A stretch of DNA of 64,000 nucleotides from Basidiobolus meristosporus CBS 931.73 (GCA_002104905.1 MCFE01000304.1:35106-99105); one strand, 5' to 3'. Positions 32,601 through 43,913 are shown, numbered from the stretch's first letter. A program made the numbers and translations. The notes: generated from the sequence alone by a model not told the origin.

Positions 32601-33741
32601 TACGGTTGATTATGTGGGAGTTCCCATCAGCTGTGGAAACTGAAGTTGATTTGGTAGGTTCCGAGTTGATTCCAGCTTTCAAAGCAAATTGCTCTGACAT
32701 GTATTCATGCGATGCTCCTGAGTCAATCATGATCTTGGCAGGTACTCCATTGATTACTCCATTCAAGTACAATAACTTCCCTGAGTTTGAAGTCATTTGG
32801 GACAAGTACTCTTCTGTCATATGGAAGGTGAGTTCCGAGTCTTCTTCAAGCTCATCTTCCACATTACTGTGTTCATGGGACTCAATATGGTAGAAGGTTC
32901 TTGTTGGCTGGTGTCCATTTCTTCTCTGAGGGCAGTACTTTGCAATATGTCCCTGCTGGTGGCAATTGAAGCAAAGTCCTCTCTTCTTGCATTCTTCTGA
33001 GGAGGGATTCTTCTGCATAGCGTCTATTTCCATTGGTACTGCTTCTGATTGTCTTCTTTCATAATGATTATAGCCTTTCTGATTAGTCACTGTAGGCTTC
33101 CCAACTCCAAACATAGCTGAGTCATAGTCAATGGCAATCTTGATGGCTTCTTCAATAGTCTGAGGTCTTCGGTAATTGACTTCCTTGCGAGTTCTTTCTT
33201 TCAACCCATCAATAAAGTATTCAACTTGATCCAAGGGGTCCATTCTTTCAATTTGTCCAAGTAGACATCTGTACTCATAGATGTATTCTTGCACCATTCC
33301 TTTCTGTCTGAGTGTCTTTAACTTCCTTCTTAGTAGTGTCTGCTGGTGTGGAGGTTCAAAAGCATCCTGAATTTCCAACACAAACTCATCCCAGGTAGAG
33401 ATTGTTGAGCATCCCATCATAGTAGCTGACCTGATCTTGTTGTGGTACCACTGTAAAGCTGCATCTGCCAGGTAAGAAGCTGCATAATGCAACTTGCTCT
33501 CTGGAGCAATTCCTTTAGCTTTAAAAGCTTCTTCAATCTGAAAGAGCCAAGTTCCCAGGTTTTCATTGACTCTGCCATGGTACCGGTTGACCTTCACACT
33601 AAAGTTGCTCTTGACAGGGCTTTGTTGGCTTTGAGCCATGGTAGTCATTCCTTGTTGCTGTTGGCTGAGGATCTGGAGTAGCTGTTGCTGTTGGGCCAGG
33701 ATTTGCTGCATGGCATTCTTCCATTCTTGATTGTCCGACAT
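29608..33741 (-). CDS. G1 Gag-Pol polyprotein (Ty3/Gypsy)
   Basis: 1377 codons in one frame from Met at 33741, 59 bp inside the 5' LTR, to TAG at 29608. Domains by residue: Q-rich N-terminus 10-40; Gag (RTL-type) 50-200; zinc knuckle [14 protein letters not shown] 257-270; aspartic protease DSGA 340-343; reverse transcriptase about 535-715 with D618 and YLDD 680-683; RNase H with TDASD 828-832, E868, D895 and D938; integrase zinc finger H1021, H1026, C1056, C1059; integrase core D1087, D1147, E1183 (35-residue D-E spacing); GPF module WTGPF 1315-1319. There is no chromodomain: the protein ends about 60 residues after GPF. Gag and Pol are fused without a frameshift. All catalytic residues are present, so it should be active if expressed. 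Confidence 0.95.
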   Translation of the reverse strand: MSDNQEWKNAMQQILAQQQQLLQILSQQQQGMTTMAQSQQSPVKSNFSVKVNRYHGRVNENLGTWLFQIEEAFKAKGIAPESKLHYAASYLADAALQWYHNKIRSATMMGCSTISTWDEFVLEIQDAFEPPHQQTLLRRKLKTLRQKGMVQEYIYEYRCLLGQIERMDPLDQVEYFIDGLKERTRKEVNYRRPQTIEEAIKIAIDYDSAMFGVGKPTVTNQKGYNHYERRQSEAVPMEIDAMQKNPSSEECKKRGLCFNCHQQGHIAKYCPQRRNGHQPTRTFYHIESHEHSNVEDELEEDSELTFHMTEEYLSQMTSNSGKLLYLNGVINGVPAKIMIDSGASHEYMSEQFALKAGINSEPTKSTSVSTADGNSHIINRITQPVRMKINDYEEDLQAYIFGNCKFDLVLGKTWLFCRNPSINWRTHATQIQKDNKTYELLPAMLDFNLVNSSVCETSELSKTQFCRALRKGTEMFLMAVLQEDSSTPAPQQVQTLLKKYSDVFPDELVSLPPVRDVDHAIDTGDSPPVSKTPYRMSPLELEEMKRQIDQLLEQGYIRPSKSPWGAPVLFVKKKDGTLRMCIDYRALNSVTVKNKYPIPRIDELLDQLNGATIFSKIDLMSGYNQIRVKPEDIPKTAFRTRYGHYEYLVMSFGLTNAPATFMTLMQTVFQEYLDKFVIIYLDDILIYSKTEKDHMVHIEKVLKKLRENKLYGKLAKCEFFKEHIEYLGHIVTSTGVTLDPKKVEVIKNLKQPHSISELRSFLGMVSYYRRFVKSFASIAAPLTDILKKDNTYKWDIACETAFQTLKNELAKLPSLRIPDFRKEFTLCTDASDYAIGGVLSQEHEGKDYPVAFESKKLNSAEQNYPVHEKEMLAIIHCLKTWRCYIEGVKCTVKTDHASLKYIFTQKVLSRRMTRWSEYIQQFDLEIVYCPGKNNTVADALSRLDQVAQLNLVHESDWPNLLPKYLEDQAIPNEVDEDIKKIIRDEASKFVVQDETLYRIVDGSPIAYCPYVARLDLIHKLHNGYGHLGIEGTYSLVKARAWWPRMKQDIEKLVKTCPNCQINQGQPQRIAELFPLEPVRPFERWGIDFIGRLPTTRKCNRWILVAIDHATKWPVAKAVPIASEQEVASFIYHEILMKFGCPVEILSDRGANFMAKTLEAYLEMQQIRHLKTSAYHPRTNGVTERFNGLFGEMLTKYANGVVSRWDEYIDQALFACRVRVHNTTQQSPFYLVYGCEPRIPGDLTQPKLTDALEDELSQPSRHQQLEQRRQEAQTKVSQSAEKMKQRFDKTIAPEALTVGNFVLLRNNTRKKFEPQWTGPFKIIRECPFATYQLVDKQGNIREDLVHRDRLKLARLADNTEPSIYWYHKKRDSGEPSQL

Positions 33742-33782
33742 CTTGAGGGTGGTTTCTTCTTTTCTTCAGGAGGGAGGTTTCT

Positions 33783-33799
33783 GGTTATCGCTGCTACCA
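33783..33799 (-). promoter_or_regulatory. Primer-binding site of G1
   Basis: One base after the 5' LTR the minus strand reads TGGTAGCAGCGATAACC. TGG pairs with a tRNA CCA tail and the acceptor would end CGCTGCTACCA, resembling initiator Met tRNAs. The exact tRNA needs the host tRNA set. G2 and G3 have decayed versions. Confidence 0.65.
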
Positions 33800-33800
33800 A

Positions 33801-34168
33801 TGTTACAAGTCTTGGTATAAGAGTTGTAGAGGAATAGGGAGTTTAGCTAGTATTGTATTCACTAAAACTTGAACTGATTTTTATTGAGGTTCCAGCAGCT
33901 CCTTATATACATTTTGCCAGATCAATTGCTGACTAATTGTATTTCCTAATGTAGGTTGTGGCTGATGACTCATTTGATTGCATCATCATCACCCAATAAG
34001 ATCCTACTTAATATATCTATTTCTGTCTGATAAGGATCTGCTGATTCATTTGCTGACTAATGCTACTGATTTCATAGATAATACTGATATACTGATAACC
34101 TAAACATATACTAATTGATTTGACTAAAAACTGATCTAACTTAAACATTCAAGCGGCGGATCATAACA
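33801..34168 (-). repeat. 5' LTR of G1
   Basis: 368 bp; the only difference I find from 29230-29597 is GATTTGAC versus GACTTGAC near the right end. On the minus strand it holds TATATAAGG and, shortly after, AATAAA. Confidence 0.93.
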
Positions 34169-34288
34169 CTGGCAAAATGTACATAAGGAGCTGCTGGAAC
34201 CTCAATAAAAATCAGTTCAAGTTTTAGTGAGTACAGTACTAGCTAAGCTCCCTATTCCTCTGCAACTCTTATACCAAGACATGTAACA
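34165..34288 (+). repeat. G2 5' LTR, second part
   Basis: Continues CTGGCAAAATGTACATAAGG...AAGACATGTAACA after the G1 insertion. The PBS of G2 (TTGGTAGCAGCAATTACC, decayed) starts at 34289. Confidence 0.85.
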
Positions 34289-34346
34289 TTGGTAGCAGCA
34301 ATTACCAGAAGCCTCCCTCCTAGAGAAAGAAGAAGACTCCCTTAAG

Positions 34347-35225
34347 ATGTCCAAAAATCAAGAATGCAAGAATGCTATGCAGCAAATCCTGGCCCAACTG
34401 CAACAGTTACTCTTTATCCTTAGCTAGCAGCAACAAGGAATGACTACCATGGCCCAAAGCCTGCAAAACCCTGTTAAGAGTAACTTTAGTGTGAAGGTCA
34501 ACTGGTACCATGCCAGAGTCAATGAAAACCTGGGAACTTGGCTCTTCCAGATTGAAGAAGCATTCAAGGCTAAGGGAATTGCTCCAGAAAGCAAGTTACA
34601 TTATGCAGCCTCTTATCAGACCAATGTAGCTCTACAGTGGTACCACAACAAGATCAGGTCAGCTGTCATGATGGAATGCTCTACAATCTCTACCTGGGAT
34701 GAGTTTGGGTTGAATATTTGGGATACGTTTGTGCCCCCATACCAGCAGACACCACTAAGAAGAAAGTTGAAGACACTCAGAGAGAAAAGTATGGTTCAAG
34801 AGTATATCTATGAATATAGATGTCTACGTGGACAAATTCAAAGAATGAACCCTCTGGATCAAGTGGAATACTTTATTGATGGGTTGAAAGAAAGAACTTG
34901 CAAGGAAGTGAGTTATCAAAGACCCTAGACTATTGAAGAAGCCATCAAGATTGCCATCTACTATGACTCAGCTATGTTTGAAGTTGGGAGACCCACAATG
35001 ACCAATCAGAGAGGCTACAATCATTATGAAAGGAGACAATCAGATGCAGTGCCAGTGGAAATAGATGCTATGCAGAAAAATCCTACCTCAGAAGAATGTA
35101 ACAAGAAAGGACTTTGCTTCAATTGCCACCAGCAGGGACATATTGCATAGTACTGCCCTCAGAGAAGAAATGGACACCAGCCATCAAGAACCTTCAGCCA
35201 TATTGAAGCTCTGGAGCAAAGTATC
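34347..35225 (+). pseudogene. G2 gag, decayed
   Basis: Corresponds to residues 1-290 of the G1 protein. It starts at ATG 34347 but has a TAG near 34425 in the Q-rich tract. The Gag domain is at 34440-34928 ([23 protein letters not shown]) with TAG at 34926. The zinc-knuckle region is at 35065-35220 ([11 protein letters not shown] then TAG). It is cut at 35225 by Y1 and resumes at 36323. Confidence 0.87.
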
Positions 35226-36322
35226 TGTTGTGTTGTATTATGATTAGTTTGGGGCTTGTTCTACAATGTAGAGGCTAATCAACAATATACAACTACTTCC
35301 AGTATGCTAATACTGAAATGGTTTATTGGGAGTTTGATATACCGATAGAAGATATAACTTTCACTAATTTCCTCAATCTTGGGCTCAAAATATACTGTAG
35401 GCAGTGTTTATCACTTCTACAGCAGTGTTCTGACCTTCTGTTGACTAATGGGCTTATTTACTTTTATAGTAACTTTTCCTTATTTGGAAGTCACTTTCCT
35501 TTCTGAGAAAATATTTCCTAATATGGAAATTCTGAACTCCCCTTTAACCTAAAGGGGTGTGTTGTAGAAGTCTCTAAAGGGGTCTTTAGACCTAAAGGGG
35601 TGCCTAAAGGGGTGTCTTTAGAGTAAAGGGGCTTCTTAGAGGGGACTTTTCCAACAGAAAAGTGGTAGTTTCTTGTAGAACTTAGATTGGATTCTTGTGG
35701 GCTTTGCAGTCTCTTTACTGATGTAATACTGATCAAAGTCAGAATACTCAACAGTGCAAGTGATGCAGGGGAAGTCTTATAACCTTTAAACTTGTAATCG
35801 TAGTGTGGAGATTCTGGAAAGAGAGGCTCTCCCTTTATTTTTCAGCTGGGGAAGTCATACATATGAAAATTTTGAAGGATCAAAGTTTTTGGGCGATTAC
35901 GCAAGAAATACACGTGATACAAAGCTAAAATTTTGCAGTGGCGCAGATCGGACATAGACGCAGCACCTGTGAAAATTTCACGTGATTTGATTGGCTGGTT
36001 CGAAAGTCACACGCGATCAAAGTCACCATAGTAATCCTAGCAATAAGGCATAGTATATATAATAGTTAGACTCTTTTGGTCATAACTCCTTAAGTACTGC
36101 TTCAAATGAGCTGTAATTTGAAACATGTGTTGGCTACTACGTGTTCTGTATGGCATAATATTCTTGGGTGGATTGCTTGTCAGGGTCTGGAGCATTTGTT
36201 CTTCAAAGTTGGAAATTCTTGATCTTTCACTTGTGTGTTATGATAGCAAAAAGCAAAATAAAGAAATGAGTGCAATATTGGTTTAGAGATATTGTAGTAA
36301 TGGAATACTTTCCATTACCACA
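35226..36322. repeat. Y1: 1097 bp solo LTR in G2 gag
   Basis: TGTTGTGTTGTATT at the left, CATTACCACA at the right, flanked by a perfect TATC duplication (35222-35225 and 36323-36326); removal rejoins G2. TG...CA ends, 4 bp duplication and length suggest the LTR of a separate Gypsy-type family with no internal part here. A second copy, Y2, is at 55814-56969. No ORF in it is supported. An AAAGGGG minisatellite is at 35541-35637. Confidence 0.75.
35541..35637 (+). repeat. CTAAAGGGGTG minisatellite in Y1
   Basis: The core TAAAGGGG is repeated about five times with variable spacing (…CTAAAGGGGTG, CTAAAGGGGTC, CTAAAGGGGTGCCTAAAGGGG, GTAAAGGGGC). The Y2 array (56137-56296) has an extra section, so copy number changes between copies. 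Confidence 0.75.
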
Positions 36323-36326
36323 TATC

Positions 36327-39300
36327 ATGGATGATGAACTTGAAGAAGACTCAGAACTCACCTTCCATATGACATAAGAATACCTATTCAAGATGACCTC
36401 AAACTCAGGAAAGCTATTAGACTTGAATGGAGTAATCAATGGAGTACCCGCCAAGATCATAATTGACTGAGGAGCATTGCATGAGTACATGTCAGAGCAA
36501 TTTGCTTTGAGGACTGGTATCAACTTAGTACCCCCCAAATCAATTTTAGTCCCAACAGCTGATGGGAACGCTCATGCAATCAACCATATTACCTTGCCTG
36601 TAAGAATGAGAATCAATGACTATGAAGAAGACCTACAGGCCCATATATTTGGGAACTGCAAGTTTGACCTTGTACTTGGGAAAACCTGGCTATTGTGTTG
36701 TAATCCATCAATCCACTGGAGAACCCATGCAACTTAGATCCTGAAAGACAACAAATCCTAACAGCTATTACCTGCCAGACTGGATTTCAACTTGGTCAAT
36801 TCCAGTGTGTGTGAGATAAGTGATCTTAGCAAGACAGAGTCCTGTAGAGCACTTAGAAAAGGCACCCAGATGTTCCTCATGGCAGTATTACAGGGGGATT
36901 CCTCTTCTCCAGTACCCCAGAAAGTCCAGACTCTTTTGAAGGAATATACAGATGTATTTCCAGATGAACTTGTAAGCCTACCACCGGTCAGAGACATGTA
37001 TCATGCCATTGACACAGGAGAGAAAGTGAGTAAGACACCTTACAGAATGAGTCCATTGGAATTGCAAGAGATAAAGAGACAATTAGATCAGTTATTGGAG
37101 CAAGGATACATCAGACCCAGCAATTCACCTTGGGGAGCATCAGTACCTTTTGTGAAGAAGAGGGATGGAACACTTGGGATGTGCATTGACTACAGAGCCC
37201 TCAACTCAGTTACTGTTAAGAATAAGTTCCCCATACCTCTGATTGATTAGCTTTTGGACCAACTCAATGGAGCCACTCTATTCAGCAAGATTGACCTCAT
37301 GTCAGGATACAACCAAATTAGGGTACAGTTGGAAGACATCCCTAAGACAGCATTCAGGACCAGATATGGACATTACAAGTACTTAGTCATGAGTTTTGGC
37401 CTCACAAATGCCTCTGCAACATTCATGACCCTGGTGCAGACTGTCTTCCAGGAGTACTTAGACAAGTTTGTGATAATCTACCTAGGTGACATATTGGTAC
37501 ACTGCATGACAGAAGAAGATAATGTGGTGCATATTGAAAAGGTCCTGAAGAAGCTAAGAGAGAATAAGCTATATGGCAAGCTATCAACGTGTGAATTCTT
37601 CAAGGAACATGTTGAATATCTGGGACACATAGTGACTAGCACAGGAGTGACCTTAGACCCTAAGAAGGTTGAAGTTATCAAGAGCCTGAAGCAGTCCCAT
37701 AGCATATCAGAACTCAGATCATTCCTTGAAATGGCTTCCTATTATTGGAGATTTGTCAAGTTGTTTGCAAGTATTGCAGCCCCTTCAAATAATATCCTCA
37801 AGAAAGACAATACCTATAAGTGGGACATAGCATGTGGACTGCGTTCCAAATGCTCAAAAGTGAACTTGTCAAGCTGCCAAGCTTGAGAATACCTGACTTC
37901 AGAAAAGAGTTCACTCTGTGCACAGATGCTTCAGATGATGCAATTGGTGGAGTGCTGAGCCACAAACACAAGGGAAAGGACTATCCTGTTGCCTTTGAAT
38001 GCAAGAAACTGAACTCAGCAGAACAAAACTATCCAGTACATGAGAAGGAGATGCTTGCTATAATGTACTGTTTGAAGACATGGAGATGCTATATTGAAGG
38101 AGTCAAATGTACTGTGAAGACTGACCATGCCTCCCTCAAGTGTATATTTACTCAGAAGGTACTCTCTAGAAGAATGACAAGATGGAGTGAATACATTAAG
38201 CAATTTGATTTGGAGATTGTCTACTGCACTAGGAAAAACAACACAGTTGCTGATGCCTTATCAAGATTAGAACATGTTGCACAACTCAACTTGGTGCATG
38301 AGTCAGACTGGACTGACCTATTACCAAAGTACTTGGAGGACCAAGCCATCCCTGATGAAGTGGATAAAGAGATCAAGAAGATCATCTGGGATGAAGCCAG
38401 CAAATATGTAGGTCAGGATGAAATACTCTACCAAATTGTTAATGGAAGCCCAATTGCCTATTGCCCTTATCTTGCCTGCCTGGATTTAATACATAAGCTA
38501 CACAATGGAAATGGACATCTTGGAATTGAAGGAACCTATAGCCCTGTGAAAGCCAGAGCAAGGTGGCCCAGAATGAAACAAGACATTGCAAAGGTAGTGA
38601 AAACATGCCCAAATTGCCAGATCAACCAAGGCCAACCACAGAGAATTGCTGAGCTCTCTCCCTTGGAGCCAGTAAGACCATTTGAAAGATGGGGAATTGA
38701 CTTCATTGGAAGACTGCTAACTACCATGAAGTACAACCATTGGATCTTAGTAACAATTGATCATGCCACAAGATGGCCAGTGGCTAAAGCAGTACCTGTA
38801 GCCAGTGAACAAGAAGTTGCAAGTTTCATCTACCATGATATCCTTATGAAGCTTGGATGCCCTGTAGAGATCCTATCCAATAGAGGTGCAAAATATATGG
38901 CAAGGACATTGGAAGCTTACCTGGAAATGCAGAACATCAGACACTTGAAAACCTTGGCATATCACCCTAGTACTAATGAAGTAACTGAGTGGTTTAATGG
39001 ATTATTTGGGAAAATGCTGACTAAGTATGCAAATGAAGCTGTTAGCAGATGGGATGAGTATATAGACCAAGCACTTTTTGCATGCAGAGTCAGAGTACAC
39101 AACACCACCCAACAATGTCCATTTTACTCAGTGTATGAATGAGAACTAAGTATTCCCAGAGATCTCACACAACTAAAGCTCACAGACACCTTAGAAGATG
39201 AACTCAGTCAGCCAAGTAGACACCAGCAGCTGGAACAAAGACATCAAGAGGCACAGGCCAAAGTATCTCAAAGTGCAGAAAAGACAAAGCAGAGATTTGA

Positions 39301-39577
39301 TAACACTATATCACCAGAATTATTGACAGTTTGGAATCTTGTATTGTTGAGAAACAATACTTGGAGGAAGTTTGATCCACAATGGTTAGGACCTTTTAAG
39401 ATCATCAGGAAATGTCCATTTGCAACTTACCAAATAGTAGACAAGCAAGGGAATATCTGGGAAGATTTAGATCACAGAGACAGACTCAAGCTTGCAAGAC
39501 TTGTCAACATTACTGAACCATTAAGACTTAGGTATTATAAGAAAAGAGATTCAGGAAAACCTTCTCAACTTTGGTAG
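36327..39577 (+). pseudogene. G2 pol: protease, RT, RNase H, integrase, decayed
   Basis: Follows G1 residues about 295-1377. The protease block near 36470 is interrupted by TGA where G1 has Ser after Asp. Protease/linker is at 36477-37250. RT is at 37254-37886 with the active site changed to YLGDIL (YLDD in G1). A frameshift near 37850 leads to RNase H and integrase at 37820-39142 (CTDASDDAIGG; HNGNGHLGIEG; CPNC; WGIDFIG; SNRGA in place of SDRGA; VTEWFNG). The tail is at 39323-39577. At least four stops or shifts plus two catalytic substitutions; inactive. Confidence 0.9.
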
Positions 39578-39584
39578 GGGAGAA

Positions 39585-39954
39585 TGTTTTGATCTATTAC
39601 TTGAATGTCTAAGTTAGATCCGTTTTTAGTCAAATTGCTTAGTTATATGTTAAGCCTATCAATATATCAGTGTTATCAATTCAGATCTGTGGCATTAGTC
39701 AGCAGATGAATCAGCAGATCCTTATCAGAGAGGAATAGATATATCAAGTAGGATGCAATAGGGTGATGATGAGGCAATCATATGAGTCATTAGTTACAAT
39801 CTGCATCAGGAAACGCAATTAGTTAGCAATTAGTCTGGCAAAATGTATATAAGGAGCTGCTGGAACTTCAATAAAAATCAGCTCAAGTTTTAGTGAATAC
39901 AACACTAGCTAAACTTCCCATTCCACTACAACTCTTACACAAAGACTTGTAACA
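39585..39954 (+). repeat. 3' LTR of G2
   Basis: 370 bp, TGTTTTGATCTATTAC...AAGACTTGTAACA, after the polypurine tract GGTAGGGGAGAA. TATATAAGG near 39846 and AATAAA near 39870. Followed by the CTTC duplication. Confidence 0.9.
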
Positions 39955-40300
39955 CTTCAATTTTGCAGATTGTTCAGCAATAGGTTCTATACCAGGAGTA
40001 TTTTGGATACCTTCACAGACATGATTAACAGACCTTCTGGAGATCAGAGGAACTTTTATTCCTGCAAATGCAAGGCACAAAGTGCAAAGTTTCAAGCACT
40101 GTCTGACATCAAGGTTAACATTATCTGGTTTAGTGGGACATTTGCTGGAAGTGGGCATGACAAAGGACTCTATGAGCAGAATCATCCAGAATTCAATATA
40201 GGTGAGAAATACATGACACAATTAGCTTATATAGCATAGGATTGTCAGTGATTGGGATATATTACAGCCTATAGGAAGCTAGGCCTTATGAGGAACAATT
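39955..40300 (+). pseudogene. H3 (right part): transposase core, decayed
   Basis: Continues the H3 transposase after G2: SNRFYTRSILDTFTDMINRPS (first Asp), AKFQALSDIKVNIIWFSGTFAGSGHD (second Asp), EKYMTQLAYIA, stop, DCQ, TGA, LGYITAYRKL. The TGA after DCQ is at the same place as in H1. It ends at 40300 where K1 begins. Confidence 0.75.
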
Positions 40301-40680
40301 GTGATGATCCCATCAAAAGGCTGTCACAAAATCAAAGTCCTGGGACTAAGTGGTACTAATCATCTCAGGGCACCATGTGGAGACCATTGAAAAATAACTG
40401 CACCCCAGATTTCACAACAAACTTAGTGAATAATTTTTCATCTCAGCAATATATTGGTGGCTTTTGATTGGTTCCCTCCCAGCTAGCTCACTTTGTGATC
40501 CCAGACACTCAATCACCTCCTACACTTGTGTGCATTGACTGGCTATTGCCTCTTTGTCACACTCCTCACTTCCTGACTCAACCATTTTTCTTACTTTTCA
40601 TGTGTCCAAATTTATTTATTTTCATTGAAACTTCAGTGCTAGTGGAGAAACAAAAAAATATCTGGTAAGACTTAGTTTAT
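40301..40680 (+). mobile_element. K1: fragment of a TIR transposon family
   Basis: Starts with GTGATGATCCCATCAAAAGG. The 28 bp end (40301-40328) matches the reverse complement of 49085-49112 at 26 positions, and similarity continues for about 280 bp (through ACTTCCTGACTCAACC near 40585). The remaining 95 bp to the Gypsy remnant are AT-rich and unassigned. No gene in it. It is presumed to be the terminal part of K-family elements; the superfamily is unknown. Confidence 0.55.
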
Positions 40681-40759
40681 AGTAATACTGAACCATCAAG
40701 ATACTGATGTGGCAAGAATGGAGATCAAGGAGAACCCTCTCAAGCTTTGCAGGGGAGAA
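40681..40759 (+). pseudogene. G5 remnant: last codons of Gypsy Pol and PPT
   Basis: Matches the end of the G1 protein (NTEPSRY, ENPLKLCR-like with shifts) followed by GCAGGGGAGAA, the polypurine tract. The rest of G5 is missing to the left. Confidence 0.75.
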
Positions 40760-41101
40760 TGCTATAATCTACCGCTTGCATATCAAAGTTAGATCAGTAT
40801 TTAGTAAAATCAGTTAGTTTTATGTTTAGCCTATCAGTACATCAGTGTCATCTATCAAATCAGCAGATACTTAACAGAAAGATATAGATATATTAAGTGG
40901 ATCTATTGGGGTGATGATGATGCAATTAAATGGGTCATTGGTTACAACCTGCATTAGGAAACACAATTAGTTAGCAATTGATCTGGCAAAATGTGAATAA
41001 GGAACTGCTGGAACCTCAATAAAGATTGGTTCAAGTTTCAGTGAATGCAATAGTAACTAGTCCCCCCATTCCTTTACAATCTTGTATCAAGACTTGTAAC
41101 A
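40760..41101 (+). repeat. 3' LTR of G5
   Basis: 342 bp, TGCTATAATCTACCGC...AAGACTTGTAACA, with small deletions relative to the family. The G1 PPT-like sequence precedes it. Confidence 0.85.
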
Positions 41102-41199
41102 ACTGTATCATTGAAACCTGAGTAGATCTTGCTTGGCACATATATTTCTGTTTGATATGGATCTGCTAAATCTTTTTAACGCTGTTGATTTGACAACCT
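41102..41199. other. Unassigned 98 bp
   Basis: Short AT-rich stretch with a trace of Gypsy LTR words (TTTCTGTTTGATATGGATCTGC near 41150, as in the minus-form LTR). No gene. Confidence 0.4.
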
Positions 41200-42208
41200 G
41201 TGAGAACTGATTAGTCCTGCAAGTGGATCCATTCTGAATTAGCCATCACAATCCTGCAATGATGCTGTCATGATGTAGACAACTAAGATATATTAACTCT
41301 AGTTATAATCTTATGATGGAATTACAAGTTGGTTTTGCTAATTTTACTGCTAAATAGTTTAATAAACCACTAAATGATTTGGCAATCCATAATAGGTATT
41401 GGCATGGCATTCTTACAGGATTATTGGGTCTATCTTTGTGTAAGCAGACCCAACATGCTAGAATATGTAAGAGCTATAACCTTAATGGTGTTTTGATGGA
41501 TTTGATATAGACATTTGTTGGCATTGAAATAGCAGCACTCCAGCCTCAAACTTGTCTTGTATAAGGCTACTGTGCCAGTTTACCATTTGGTGTTGCTTTT
41601 TCTACCTCCCCTTATTTTGATCAAGTATTCAACAGTGAAGGTACCCCATTTATTTGCTTACCCAATAGCACCTGGGGTATTCTGCATAGAGTTCAAGTCA
41701 AAGAAGTAGGGACTTCTGCTTCCTGGTCTCTACATACATGTATACCTGCTGCAGTGGACATACATCTATTACCCCAGCTTTACAGCTATCAGTATGACAC
41801 TTGCAAAGCTACCATCTACCTAGTATGCCTGAGACATATTCATCTTAACAACATAGCCTTTATTGCCACCACTTCTGCCATGAATGACTCTTTAGTATTG
41901 GCAAAGTACCTTTTAGTGCATGGCCAATATATTTCCTCTACCTGTTGGACTCTGGTAACACTTATGTATGTGCTTTGTCTCTTGGTTGTATGAATTCAAT
42001 ATTGATTAGTGCAGAAATTGACTTGTGCCAAGGAGAACCCCTCCTGACCTTGGGAAAGCTGTCCTAATAAAAGCTAGCTAGTTATTGTGTTTTGCCCAGC
42101 CTTGAATCACTTACTGATTTATTTTGTATTAGGACTGCTAAGATCAAGATATGGTAGTACTTGCAACCTGACTTGTCTACTTATCTCTCCACACATGTAC
42201 ACTGTAGG
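41200..42208 (-). pseudogene. R2: second relic of the EnSpm-like family
   Basis: Nucleotide similarity to R1 in the same orientation over most of its length: AGTCCTGCAAGTGGATCC near 41220, TTGCTAATTTTACTGC near 41335, the ACATGTATACCTGCTGCA block near 41745, and TACTTGCAACCTGACTTGTC near 42155. Minus-strand translation repeats R1 motifs (VKLAKPTCNS..., WLIQNGSTCRTN) with many stops. It is joined at about 42208 to the Copia fragment D1. Confidence 0.5.
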
Positions 42209-43545
42209 AAGCTTCCAAAAGGTGCAGTAAGAATAGCTAACAACATATTTTCAGTCAGTAAAGCAAATGCTCAGGGACTGATATTTGTTTCTACTAAGCT
42301 GAGCTGCTCAATATTGAAGGAAAATGGACAGAAATTAGCTTTGGGAATCAGAGATCACAATACATACAAGTTACGCTGCAAGATCATTGTACCTGAGAGT
42401 GCCAATATTGCTGAAACTTATGCAACTAACTGTGCAATGTGGCATAGGAGGCTAGGGGGGAATAGAAAATAAGCCTATTGATGAGACATGAGTTTGTTTT
42501 AGGCCTAAAATACTCAATTCTAATCAAGTTGAATGTCTGTAAGGGATGTTCATACAGCAAACAAGCTAGGCAACATTTTGGGAGCTCAGGAGGCATTAAC
42601 ACCAGCAAACTATTGGCTATTTTACACTCAGACATATGTGATCTCATGAGAACACTGCTCTTTGGAGCCAAGAGATACTTCATGATATTTACTGATGACA
42701 TGACGAGTTATACATGGGTATACTGCCTCAAAACAAAGCATGAGGCTTTAGAGATGTTTAAACACTTGAAGAGCATGGCAGACACACAACTGGGTATAAA
42801 TTGAAGATACTTTGAAGTGACAATGGAAAGGAATACTGCTCAAAGGAGTTTGCAAAATACCGTGAGTCTACTGGTAGAACTCAGCAGACCACTGTTCCAC
42901 ACACCCCATAGCAAAATGAGGTAGCAAAATGTGCTAATAGAATGGCAGTAGAGATGGGAAGATCTTTGCTACATGATAAGGCAGTGTACTACAGGTTTTA
43001 GGCTGAATCTGATACTACCATAGTGTACATCAAGAACAGATGCCCAACAACTGCACTACATGATTCTACACCCTATGAAGCATATACAGGCAAAGAACCA
43101 GACCTCCTTCACCTCAGGATCTTTGGCAGTAATGTCTTTGTCACATCCCTGCCAAAAAATGGTCAAAGCTGGAATCAAAGAGTCAAAAAGGGAACTTTTG
43201 TTGGTATTGTGAAAATACTAAAAGGTGTAGAGTTATGAGAGCAAATTCAGATGCTGAACAGCAGGGATGTTGTATTTGAGGAGAGCTCATATCTGAAAGC
43301 CATAGAGATCATTGGCCAGCTGCCTGATAATGCAATCAACACTAATGTAAAAGATGAGTACCAAATTGAGCCAGATACCCAAGATATCTCTGCCAGCTCC
43401 GGATCAGAGTAGATTATCCCAGTTGGGAGATCTGTAACTGGCAACACAAAGTCCAGATGCTACTATGGAGCAACCAGAAGGTTTTACCAATCCAAAAAAC
43501 CCCCATAAGGTGTGAAAACTCCAAAATTGCTGTAAGGTCTTAAGT
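42209..43545 (+). pseudogene. D1 (part 1): second Copia family, protease end to RT, decayed
   Basis: Reads KGAVRIANNIFSVSKANAQGL (as in Copia proteases), ALGIRDHNTYKL, AMWHRRLG and CKGCSYSKQARQHFGSSG. The integrase core follows (DDMTSYTWVYCLKTKHEALEMFKHLK, 42700-42790; YIKNRCPTTALHDSTPYEAY, 43030-43085; FVGI), then a linker to the RT thumb region near 43500 (GLK before the break). It differs clearly from family C at protein level (for example KEPDLLHLRIFGSNVFV). Frames are broken at 42473, 42803 and about 43240. It is cut at 43545 by a Gypsy solo LTR. Confidence 0.83.
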
Positions 43546-43913
43546 TGTTATAATCTGCCGCTTGAATGTCTAAGTTGGATCATTTTTTAGTCAAATCAAT
43601 TAGTATATGTTTAGGTTATCAGTATATTAGTATTATATATCAAATCAGTAGCATTAGCTAGCAAATGAATCAGCAGATCCTTATCAGACAGAAATAGATA
43701 TATTAGGTAGGATCTTACTGGGTGATAATGAATCAATCAAATGAGTCATCAGCTACAGCCTACATTAGGAAATACTATTAGTCAGCAATTGATCTGGCAA
43801 AATGTATATAAGGAGCTGCTGGAATCTCAATAAAGATCAGCTCAAGTTTTAGTGAATACAATACTTGCTAAGCTCCCTATTCCCCTACAACTCTTATACC
43901 AAGACTTGTAACA
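43546..43913 (+). repeat. Gypsy solo LTR in D1 (first)
   Basis: 368 bp, TGTTATAATCTGCC...AAGACTTGTAACA, perfect AAGT duplication (43542-43545 and 43914-43917). Removing it gives GLK-YAPRAW, the normal RT motif. Confidence 0.92.

Larger units (their letters stand above)
29230..34168 (-). mobile_element. G1: intact, young Ty3/Gypsy retrotransposon
   Basis: 4939 bp. LTRs of 368 bp at both ends differ at a single base by my reading. The perfect 4 bp target duplication CTGG (29226-29229 and 34169-34172) restores the G2 LTR. Internal order on minus: 5' LTR (right), PBS, a 59 bp leader, one gag-pol ORF, polypurine tract GTAGGGGAGAA, 3' LTR. No stop or frameshift was found. It looks capable of transposition and must be recent. 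Confidence 0.93.
28978..39954 (+). mobile_element. G2: decayed full-length Gypsy element carrying G1 and Y1
   Basis: Both LTRs and all coding regions are recognisable. The target duplication CTTC (28974-28977 and 39955-39958) is perfect and rejoins the H3 transposase. Parts: 5' LTR (28978-29229 plus 34165-34288, split by G1), PBS, gag, Y1 insertion, protease to integrase, PPT, 3' LTR (39585-39954). Minus G1 and Y1 it is about 4.9 kb. Confidence 0.88.

Noticed and set aside
33487-33681. Plus-strand ORFs opposite G1 gag-pol (also 30353-30556, 32573-32893 and others)
   Set aside because: Antisense shadows of the gag-pol ORF, without independent motifs.
35541-35637. CRISPR array or telomere repeat
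   Set aside because: Units are short, imperfect and of variable spacing, within a solo LTR in a eukaryotic genome.
35518-35751. 77-codon minus-strand ORF across the minisatellite
   Set aside because: Repetitive composition, not preserved in Y2.
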